A stretch of DNA of 64,000 bases from QHVT01 sp036389275 (GTDB lineage: Bacteria; Acidobacteriota; Thermoanaerobaculia; Gp7-AA8): the NCBI GenBank assembly GCA_036389275.1, contig DASVQE010000104.1, positions 1 to 64,000 on the forward strand, in the 5' to 3' direction. The notes beneath the pieces were generated by a model. It was not told the DNA's origin and did not search any database. It saw nothing but the letters and a program-made list of their open reading frames with translations. The position numbers were made by a program, and so were the translations under genes. Below are positions 57,624 through 64,000 of the stretch, piece after piece. The stretch's first letter is position 1. Every line of letters starts with the position of its first letter.

Positions 57624-60600
57624 ATGCGTCGTTTGTCTCTCGTTCTCTGTCTGTTCGTTTTCGCGACGAACGCTACCGCCGTGACCCTGCCGCCGGCGTC
57701 CGACGCCGCGCTCCTCGGGCGCGCGCACGCGGTCGTCTCCGGCACGGTGCTCGGCTCCGCCGCGCGCGAGATCGGCGGCCGCCTGATCGTCACCGACACG
57801 CGCCTCCGCGTCGACGAAGTGCTCAAGGGCAGCGTGCGCGGCGACGTCGTCACCATCACCGAGGTGGGCGGCTTCACCGCCGAGCGCGGCCTGGTCGTCC
57901 CCGGCTCCGCGGTCTACACGACAGGCCAGCGCGTGGTGGCGTTCCTCCGCGCGCGTGACGACGGCAGCTACTACACCGCGAACATGCAGCTCGGCGCCTT
58001 CCGCTTCGAAGGCGACGCGCTCGTGCGCGACGAAGACGAGCAGCGCAGCAGCCGTCCCGCCGCGGCGTTCCTCGACTTCGTGCGCGGCCACGCCGCGAGT
58101 CCCGATGCCGAGGCGGCGATGAAAAGCGCGCCGGTCGCGGTCAACGCCGCGCCGTCGTCCTACCTCCTCACCGGTGGCTCGCCGGCGCGCCCGATCCGCT
58201 GGCAAGGCTGCGAGTCCAACTGCTCGATCGGCTTCAAGATCGGCGGCGGCGCACAGGCCGGCGTGACCGACACCGTCGGCGGCGCGGAGAACGCGCTCGC
58301 CGCCTGGACCGACGATCCGAACTCCAACGTCAACCTCAGCCTCGACGGCATCAGCGCCAGCACCGTCATGGCCGACGACGCCAGCGACGAGAACCAGATC
58401 CTCACCAACTACACCGGCAGCGTGCCCGGCTTCTGCGACGGCGGCCTCGCCTGCGCCGCGGTCTACTTCAACCCGCCGGGACACACCTTCCGCGGCGAGC
58501 AGTTCTACTCGATCGAGGAAGCGGACGTCTGCCTGCTGGCGGTGAGCATGTCGCAGTCGACGTACGAGGCCGTGCTCGCGCACGAGATCGGCCACGCCCT
58601 CGGCTTCGCCCACTCGCCGAGCGGCGGCAATCTGATGAGCAACCCGACGCCGACGAACCTCGGCGCCACGCTCCGCCCGTACGACCACGACGCCATGGCC
58701 GACGTCTACGGCAGCGGCGTGGCCTGCAGCGCGCCGGCGGTCACGAACGCCACCGGCGACGGCAGCGTCACCTTCGGCTCGACGCGCACGCTCAGCGTCA
58801 CCGCCACCGGCACCGCGCCGCTGCATTACCAGTGGTACAACGCCACCAGCGGCATCCAGCAGAACCCGGTCGGCGACGACTCCTCGCAGTTCACCACGCC
58901 CTCGATCACCGAGACGCAGAGCTACTGGGTGCGCGTCACCAACACCTGCGGCAGCGCGCCGAGCCGCACCTTCACCGTCGTGCCGGCGGAGTGCAACAAG
59001 CCGGCGATCACGCAGCAGTCGCAGAGCCAGCGCGTCAACCCCGGCTCGAAAGTGACGCTCGCCCTCACCGCCACCGGCGACGGCCCGCTCACCTATCAGT
59101 GGTTCGAGTCGAGCACCGCCGGCGACACCTCGAAGCAGGTCGCCTCGACCGCGCAATTCACGACGCCCGCGCTCAACGCGACCACCTCCTACTGGGCGCG
59201 CGTGACGAACAACTGCGGCCACGCCGACAGCACCGTCGTCACCATCACCGTCGGCGCGCAGTGCGTGCAGCCGACCATCACCTCGCAGCCGAACAGCCAG
59301 CAGATCCTCGTCGGCGGCACGGCCACGCTCTCGGTCACCGCGGCCGGCGACGCGCCATTCACCTATCAGTGGTTCGAGGGCGATGCGCCGGTCGACAACA
59401 AGCCGCTGGTCGGCAAGACCTCGTCGAGCGTGACCATCGGTCCGGTGACGACGGCCGGCACGACCAAGTACTGGGTGCGCGTCGGCAACGCCTGCGGCAC
59501 GATCAACAGCCAGAACGCCGCCGTGACGGCGACCTGCGCCACCGTGACCGCGCCGGAGATCGCCGCGCCGGCGATCTCGCTCGCTTCCCTCGGCTACTTC
59601 GTTTCGTGGAGCGGCGATCTCGCGCTGACGCCGAAGTTCGAGCTGCAGGAATCGGCCTCGCCCGACTTTTCCTCGCCGACGACCTACACCGTCACCGGCG
59701 CCCTCGGCCGCACCATCGCCGCGCACAACGACCTGAGCGCCGACGCGCGCTTCTACTACCGCGTGCGCGCCTTCTCCGCCTGCACGAATCAGCCGACCGC
59801 CTACTCCGCCGTCGTCTCGACCTTCGTCACGCGCCCGCTGCCCGCCGACGGCAAGGACTTCGCGCTGTCGATTCCGGTCGGCACGAACCAGCCGCTCACG
59901 CAGAACTATCTCGTCCCCGGCTTCGGCGACAAGGCCACGAACGACGATCACTTCGCCATCACCACCGACGCGCCGTGGCTGACGGTCTTCCCGTCGTCCG
60001 GCGCGCTCGCCGCCGGCGGCACGACGGTGCAGCTCACCATCGATCCGACGCAGCTCGGCGTCGGCTCGACCACTGCAACGATTTCTGTGCAGCGCACGCA
60101 AGGCGCCGGCAAGGGGCCGCAGAGCAACGCCACCTCGACGCTCAACCTGCCGTTCTCGGTCAGCCTGGTCACGCCGGTCTCGCCCGTCGGCCGCGACACC
60201 ACGCCGCCTCCCGGCACGCTGCTCATTCCGGCCGTGGCGCACGCCGACGGCATCAGCACGCCGTTCCGCTCCGACATCCGCATCGTGAACTCCGCCGCGG
60301 AAGCGGTGACGTACGACCTGAGCTTCACGCCGTCCGGCACGAACGGCACGACCAGCGGCAAGAAGACCAGCGTGGTGATCCCGGCGAACGCCACCCTCGG
60401 ACTCGATGACGTGGTGAAGGCGTGGTACGGCGCCGGCGTGGCCGGCGAGCTCGGACTCGGCACGCTGGAGATCCGTCCGATGTCGACGGCCAGCGGCGCC
60501 AGCCCCAATCCGCTGCAGACCTTCGCCTCCAGCCGCACCTTCAGCGTCAACAGCCTCGGCACGCTCGGCCAGTTCATCCCGGCCATTCCGCTGACGTCGT

Positions 60601-61631
60601 TCATCGGCGATGTCGCCCGCGATCCGCTGGCGAAGATCAGCCTCCAGCAGATCTCGCAGAGCGCGAGCTACCGCACCAACCTCGGCTTCGTGGAAGGCTC
60701 CGGCTCGCCCGTCGATCTCGTCGCGCGCGTGCTCGACAGCCAGAGTCGCGAGCTGGCGAAGACGGACATCCATCTGGACGCCTATCAGCACATGCCGACG
60801 TCCATCCCTGCATTATTCGGGAACCTCGCCTTCGACGACGGGCGCCTCGAGGTGCAGGTGGTCTCGCCGAGCGGCAAGGCCACGGCGTACGCGTCGGTGC
60901 TCGACAACTCCACGACCGATCCGCTGCTGGTCTTCCCGGTGCAGGCCGGCCGCGTCTCGGCCAGCCGCTACGTCGTCCCCGGCGTCGCGGAGATCAACAA
61001 CTTCCACACCGACATGCGCGTCTTCAACGCCTCGTCCAATCCGGTCCAGGCCACGCTGACGTTCTATCCGCTCAGCGGCCCGTCGCCCGCGCCGATCACG
61101 CTCGATCTCGCCGCCGGCGAGACGCGCGCGGTCAACGAGGTGCTGCCGACGCTCTGGCAGATCAACGGCAACGGCGGCGCGGTCGCGGTGACGACGCCGA
61201 ATCCGAGCCCGCTGGTCGTGACCGCGCGCACGTTCAGCCGCGATGCGAAGAACGGAACGTACGGGCAGTTCATCCCTGGCGTGACCGCCAGCGACGCCGT
61301 CGGCGCCGGCGAGCGCGCGCTGCAGGTGCTGCAGCTCGAGGAGTCGGCGCAGTACCGCACGAACCTCGGCCTGGTCGAAGTGACCGGCAACCCGGTCACG
61401 TTCGAGCTCACCGCCTACGTGAACGGCGGCAAGATCACCGCCGCCGTGACCGACTCGATGCAAGGCAACGAGTTCCGCCAGATCGGCCACATCCTCCAGG
61501 CCCTCGGCTTCGACACCGCCTACAACGGCCGCGTCAGCGTCCGCGTCATCGAAGGCACCGGCCGCCTGGCCGCGTACGGATCGGTGGTGGATAACCGGAC
61601 GCTGGATCCGACTTACGTGCCGGCGCAGTAG
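57624..61631 (+). CDS. Secreted metzincin-type protease with Ig-like repeats and shared C-terminal module
   Basis: This 1335-residue protein has a signal peptide (RRLSLVLCLFVFATNATAVT) and an N-terminal beta domain. A matrixin-like zinc domain follows, with AHEIGHALGFAHSPSG (HExxHxxGxxH) at about residue 319 and the Met-turn candidate NLMSNP. Three Ig-like repeats follow (LHYQWYNATSGIQ, LTYQWFESSTAGD, FTYQWFEGDAPVD, each with a paired SYWVRVTN.CG-type ending). Then come an FN3-like domain, a BACON-like domain (ITTDAPWLTVFPSSGALAAG) and two C-terminal modules that end DPTYVPAQ, as in the giant protein at 44602. It is probably an extracellular protease anchored or secreted through that end. No transport gene is near. 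Confidence 0.88.
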   Translation: MRRLSLVLCLFVFATNATAVTLPPASDAALLGRAHAVVSGTVLGSAAREIGGRLIVTDTRLRVDEVLKGSVRGDVVTITEVGGFTAERGLVVPGSAVYTTGQRVVAFLRARDDGSYYTANMQLGAFRFEGDALVRDEDEQRSSRPAAAFLDFVRGHAASPDAEAAMKSAPVAVNAAPSSYLLTGGSPARPIRWQGCESNCSIGFKIGGGAQAGVTDTVGGAENALAAWTDDPNSNVNLSLDGISASTVMADDASDENQILTNYTGSVPGFCDGGLACAAVYFNPPGHTFRGEQFYSIEEADVCLLAVSMSQSTYEAVLAHEIGHALGFAHSPSGGNLMSNPTPTNLGATLRPYDHDAMADVYGSGVACSAPAVTNATGDGSVTFGSTRTLSVTATGTAPLHYQWYNATSGIQQNPVGDDSSQFTTPSITETQSYWVRVTNTCGSAPSRTFTVVPAECNKPAITQQSQSQRVNPGSKVTLALTATGDGPLTYQWFESSTAGDTSKQVASTAQFTTPALNATTSYWARVTNNCGHADSTVVTITVGAQCVQPTITSQPNSQQILVGGTATLSVTAAGDAPFTYQWFEGDAPVDNKPLVGKTSSSVTIGPVTTAGTTKYWVRVGNACGTINSQNAAVTATCATVTAPEIAAPAISLASLGYFVSWSGDLALTPKFELQESASPDFSSPTTYTVTGALGRTIAAHNDLSADARFYYRVRAFSACTNQPTAYSAVVSTFVTRPLPADGKDFALSIPVGTNQPLTQNYLVPGFGDKATNDDHFAITTDAPWLTVFPSSGALAAGGTTVQLTIDPTQLGVGSTTATISVQRTQGAGKGPQSNATSTLNLPFSVSLVTPVSPVGRDTTPPPGTLLIPAVAHADGISTPFRSDIRIVNSAAEAVTYDLSFTPSGTNGTTSGKKTSVVIPANATLGLDDVVKAWYGAGVAGELGLGTLEIRPMSTASGASPNPLQTFASSRTFSVNSLGTLGQFIPAIPLTSFIGDVARDPLAKISLQQISQSASYRTNLGFVEGSGSPVDLVARVLDSQSRELAKTDIHLDAYQHMPTSIPALFGNLAFDDGRLEVQVVSPSGKATAYASVLDNSTTDPLLVFPVQAGRVSASRYVVPGVAEINNFHTDMRVFNASSNPVQATLTFYPLSGPSPAPITLDLAAGETRAVNEVLPTLWQINGNGGAVAVTTPNPSPLVVTARTFSRDAKNGTYGQFIPGVTASDAVGAGERALQVLQLEESAQYRTNLGLVEVTGNPVTFELTAYVNGGKITAAVTDSMQGNEFRQIGHILQALGFDTAYNGRVSVRVIEGTGRLAAYGSVVDNRTLDPTYVPAQ

Positions 61632-61640
61632 GGTGTAAGG

Positions 61641-61729
61641 CGGTTCCTCGGTTCCTCGGGTTCCTCGGTTCCTCGGGAGTGGTTGGGCTCACTCCCCCGA
61701 GGAACCGAGGAACCGAGGAACCGAGGAAC
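61641..61729. terminator. Long bidirectional hairpin of GGTTCCTCGG units
   Basis: The left arm has four GGTTCCTCG-type units followed by GGGAGTG; the right arm has the complementary CACTCCC and four GAGGAACCG-type units. The stem is about 38 bp, nearly perfect, with an eight-base loop near GTTGGGCT. It lies between convergent stops at 61631 and 61731 and must act as a terminator for both. The unit is the same as in the hairpins at 5589 and 40005. Confidence 0.88.
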
Positions 61730-61730
61730 G

Positions 61731-62111
61731 TCATATCCAAACATCATTCTCCGCCGTCAACGCACCGCTCTCCGCATCCCCCGTATTCACCGTGCCGGCG
61801 GGCTCGATCAGGAGGATCTTGCATTCGCGGTCGGCGTACGGCTTGTGCTCTTTCCCTTTCGGGACGACGAACAGCTCGCCGGGGCGCAGGGTGACGTGGC
61901 CGTCGCGGAAGTCGATGCGCAGCTCGCCTTCGATGACCAGGAAGGTCTCGTCCGTGTCGGCGTGCGAGTGCCAGACGAAATCGCCTTCGACGCGCGCGAG
62001 CTTGAACTGATAGTCGTTCATCTGCGCGATCACCTTCGGGCGGAACTGTTCCGAGAAGCGGCCGAACTTCTCCGCGAGCGAGATCGCCTCGTACTGCATG
62101 CGCTCCGCCAT
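61731..62111 (-). CDS. Cupin-domain protein
   Basis: This 126-residue single-cupin protein has the metal-site motif DFVWHSHADTDETFLVIEGE (HxH...E) and a second cupin motif RPGELFVVPKGKEHKPYA with the distal His. ATG at 62111 is five bases before the pgl stop (minus strand); ATG at 62099 is also in frame. It is the last gene of the pentose phosphate operon. Small cupins of this type often bind sugars or keto acids, and an isomerase-like or sensing role in sugar metabolism is possible. Confidence 0.88.
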   Translation of the reverse strand: MAERMQYEAISLAEKFGRFSEQFRPKVIAQMNDYQFKLARVEGDFVWHSHADTDETFLVIEGELRIDFRDGHVTLRPGELFVVPKGKEHKPYADRECKILLIEPAGTVNTGDAESGALTAENDVWI

Positions 62112-62116
62112 TCCTT

Positions 62117-62803
62117 TCACTCCGCGGCGGCGGCGCGGTCGACGAACCACCACGACTCGATCTCGCCGCGTGTGGCCAGCGCCACCGGATGGGCGACGCC
62201 GTTGCGCACGTCGCGCACGATCGGCGCCTTCGACGCGCCGGCCGCCAGCACCATCCGCAGCGACGCCGCGCGGATCACTGGCAGCGTCAGCGTGACGCGC
62301 CACTGCTCGAGGCGCGACACGTAGACCGCGGCGGCGATGCGGTCGTCGACCTCCAGCACCGGCGTGTCCGGAAAGAGCGACGCCGTGTGTCCATCGTCGC
62401 CGCAGCCGAGGAGCACGATGTCGAGCGACTGCAACCCGCGCGAGTGCCACTCCTCTTCGAACGCGCCCGCGCTCTCGTTGGGATCTTCGAACTCCGTACG
62501 GAAGCGGAGGAAGCGGTGCGACGGCGGGAGGCCGTTCGCGAACAGCGTCCGCTCGATCATCGCCGCGTTCGACTGCGGATCGCTCAGCGGCACGTAACGC
62601 TCGTCGACGACCACCCAGGTGATCGGCGTCTGCGCGAGTTGCTCCTGCCACGGCGGCGACGCCAGCAGCTCGTAGAGCGGCCGCGGCGTCGAGCCGCCGG
62701 AGAGCGCGATCGAGGCCGGCTCGCCGGCGCGCAGCCGCTGCGCGATCGTGCGCGCGGCGGCGGCGAGCAGTTCCTCCGTCGAATCGAAGATGCGCAGGTT
62801 CAT
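62117..62803 (-). CDS. pgl: 6-phosphogluconolactonase
   Basis: This 228-residue enzyme hydrolyses 6-phosphogluconolactone in the oxidative pentose phosphate path. It has the family blocks ASIALSGGSTPRPLYELLA, WVVVDERYVPLSDPQSNAAM and LGCGDDGHTASLFP, and the end TRGEIESWWFVD. It follows opcA with an ATGA overlap, so zwf, opcA, pgl and the cupin gene form one translationally coupled operon. Confidence 0.95.
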   Translation of the reverse strand: MNLRIFDSTEELLAAAARTIAQRLRAGEPASIALSGGSTPRPLYELLASPPWQEQLAQTPITWVVVDERYVPLSDPQSNAAMIERTLFANGLPPSHRFLRFRTEFEDPNESAGAFEEEWHSRGLQSLDIVLLGCGDDGHTASLFPDTPVLEVDDRIAAAVYVSRLEQWRVTLTLPVIRAASLRMVLAAGASKAPIVRDVRNGVAHPVALATRGEIESWWFVDRAAAAE

Positions 62804-63867
62804 GCCACGCGCCGCGCCACGTCGTGCGCGATACCGAGCGTCTTCACGTAGACCCGGTCCGCCTGCGGATTCTTCAGCAGCCGCACGATCAGATCGTCGA
62901 TGCCGCGTCCGAGCGCGCGCGTGACGCAGTCGAGCGCGAGCTCATCTCCGCAGTTGCCCACCACCACGCGCCGCTCGCGATCGCCGCGCACCACCGCCGT
63001 CGAGCCGTCGCCGAACTGCAGCTCGACCGAGAGGATCCCTTCACCCTTGCCTTCGCTGACGAACTCGAACGCCACCTCGTAGCCGAGTTGCGCGGTGAGC
63101 CACGACACGAACAGCACCGCCTCCGAGAGCGGCCCGATCTTCGCCGCGCCGCCGGAGATCACCCTGACTTTGGCGATGGCTCGCATGCGCTCGCGCATCC
63201 CCGGCGGATCGAACATCGCCGCCGTGGCCGAGCGCCACTCCTCGACGCGCGCCCAGTTCAGATCGGCCGGCGCGGTGGTGGTCTTGTCGGCGATGCGGAA
63301 CACCAGCGCGAAATCCTCGGCACTGTCGAACTGCGACGAGTCGACGATCAGCCGGTCGGCCGGATCGAGCAGCGTGTCGACGTACGACGGCCGCTCGTTC
63401 GGCAGATCGCCGAGCCACCAGACCGCCACCGGCATATCCGGCAGCAGCAGCGAGGCCACGAGAGGCGGCACGTGCGCGACGCGCTCGCCCGAGGCCACGA
63501 TCGACACTTCCTCCGAACAGACCTGCCGCCCGCCGCCGATCATGTGGCAGTTGGTGGAGATGTACGAGGTCATCTCGCCTGCGCCCCCGTGCCGATCAAC
63601 GTTGGGATCGGCGCGCACGACGATGGTCCGCTGCGGCACCGAGGCGCTGGCGCGGCCGAGGGTCTCGGTGGCGAACGCGTGCTGCTCGCTCGTCCACGTG
63701 TGCGCCACCACGTTCCAGAGCGCCGCGCGCGTAACGGCCTGGTTCTCGTCCTGCTCGTCGTCGCCGCGCTCGTCGCGCCAGATGTCGGCCAGGCGCTTCT
63801 CGATCGTGTGCGCGTTCACGCGCACGTCGTCGCCGGCGATTGCTTGATCGCTCACGGCCTTCGCCAT
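62800..63867 (-). CDS. opcA: Glucose-6-phosphate dehydrogenase assembly protein OpcA
   Basis: OpcA is a partner that assembles and activates glucose-6-phosphate dehydrogenase. The 355-residue product has the conserved N-terminal part (TRAALWNVVAHTWTSEQHAF), RTIVVRADPN, the middle PDMPVAVWWLGDLPNERPSY and ADRLIVDSSQFDSAEDF, and the C-terminal substrate-like domain (LSWLTAQLGYE-type, LRRGDRERRVVVGNCG-type). ATG at 63867 is chosen since the conserved N-terminus begins after a short basic stretch; it overlaps the zwf end by 16 bases. Confidence 0.93.
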   Translation of the reverse strand: MAKAVSDQAIAGDDVRVNAHTIEKRLADIWRDERGDDEQDENQAVTRAALWNVVAHTWTSEQHAFATETLGRASASVPQRTIVVRADPNVDRHGGAGEMTSYISTNCHMIGGGRQVCSEEVSIVASGERVAHVPPLVASLLLPDMPVAVWWLGDLPNERPSYVDTLLDPADRLIVDSSQFDSAEDFALVFRIADKTTTAPADLNWARVEEWRSATAAMFDPPGMRERMRAIAKVRVISGGAAKIGPLSEAVLFVSWLTAQLGYEVAFEFVSEGKGEGILSVELQFGDGSTAVVRGDRERRVVVGNCGDELALDCVTRALGRGIDDLIVRLLKNPQADRVYVKTLGIAHDVARRVA

Positions 63868-64000
63868 TTGCGTCCGTCTCCTTCGATCAGCGTGTCCGCT
63901 TCCTCGGGGCCCCACGTGCCGGCCGGATAGAAATGCGGCGGGCGCGGGTCCTGCTCCCAACGCTCCAGCAGCGGATCGAGCCACGCCCAGGCGGTCTCGA
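63852..64000 (-). CDS. zwf: Glucose-6-phosphate dehydrogenase, C-terminal end (partial)
   Basis: Only the last 49 codons lie in the window. They encode ETAWAWLDPLLERWEQDP, then HFYPAGTWGPEEADTLIEGD and GRKWRRP, which is the typical C-terminus of Zwf. The gene continues beyond the right edge. It overlaps opcA by 16 bases and is the first gene of the operon seen here. Confidence 0.93.
   Translation of the reverse strand, partial: ETAWAWLDPLLERWEQDPRPPHFYPAGTWGPEEADTLIEGDGRKWRRP

Overview
The window is a compact, high-GC (by eye about 65-70 %), almost fully coding stretch of a Gram-negative-type bacterial chromosome. No rRNA, tRNA, CRISPR array, phage or transposase gene was seen. ATGA, GTGA or TTGA stop-start overlaps are very frequent. 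The gene content suggests Acidobacteriota, perhaps a Thermoanaerobaculia-like lineage: ECF sigma/TPR pairs, BlaI-M56 modules, VIT/vWA/DUF2135 proteins, very large secreted beta-rich proteins sharing one C-terminal module, a LeuD-LeuC fused hydro-lyase and a zwf-opcA-pgl operon. This placement is inference from gene families, not from a marker gene.

Region by region: 1-3 kb holds an MFS exporter, ruvC, trmB and an unknown gene in one coupled minus-strand operon. 3-5.5 kb holds an ECF sigma/TPR pair that meets, stop against stop, three tandem paralogous 59-residue secreted peptides. 5.6-8.1 kb has an rsgA remnant, then meaB and an acyl-CoA dehydrogenase. 8.3-10.6 kb has a Thr-rich lipoprotein and a divergent PPOX-family/MocR-regulator pair with a two-copy operator. 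10.6-18.2 kb is a lasso-type RiPP locus: 2OG-Fe(II) oxygenase, AsnB-like cyclase without the glutaminase cysteine, a 49-residue precursor, HPr-kinase-like protein, methyltransferase and PqqD-like recognition protein. These face a PRMT-like methyltransferase, a second 2OG-Fe(II) oxygenase and a nucleotidyltransferase. No B2-type leader peptidase and no transporter are present; a secreted subtilase lies next door.

20-28.6 kb has the fused hydro-lyase, a BlaI repressor with an M56-DUF4097 sensor, der, a polyprenol-kinase/DUF92 fusion and manC. 28.6-36.6 kb is a mosaic of small genes: a frameshifted pseudogene, amidohydrolase, ArsN2-like acetyltransferase, SIMPL protein, ferredoxin, receiver protein, PlsC-like acyltransferase and several unknowns. 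36.6-43.2 kb has a second BlaI-M56 module whose sensor carries short helical repeats also found in the next gene, then a VIT/vWA protein. 44.6-61.6 kb is dominated by a 3025-residue secreted beta-helix/DUF11 protein and a 1335-residue metzincin-type protease, which share duplicated C-terminal modules. 61.7-64 kb is the oxidative pentose phosphate operon (zwf end, opcA, pgl, cupin).

Non-coding features of note: three copies of a roughly 175-bp near-perfect palindrome, each ending in the TAG stop codon of a minus-strand gene; a family of hairpins built from GTTCCTCGG units between genes; several perfect operator palindromes; and promoters placed so close to start codons that the mRNAs are probably leaderless. 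The most promising candidates for undescribed biology are the lasso-type locus without B2, the triple secreted-peptide array, and the stop-codon-bearing palindromes.
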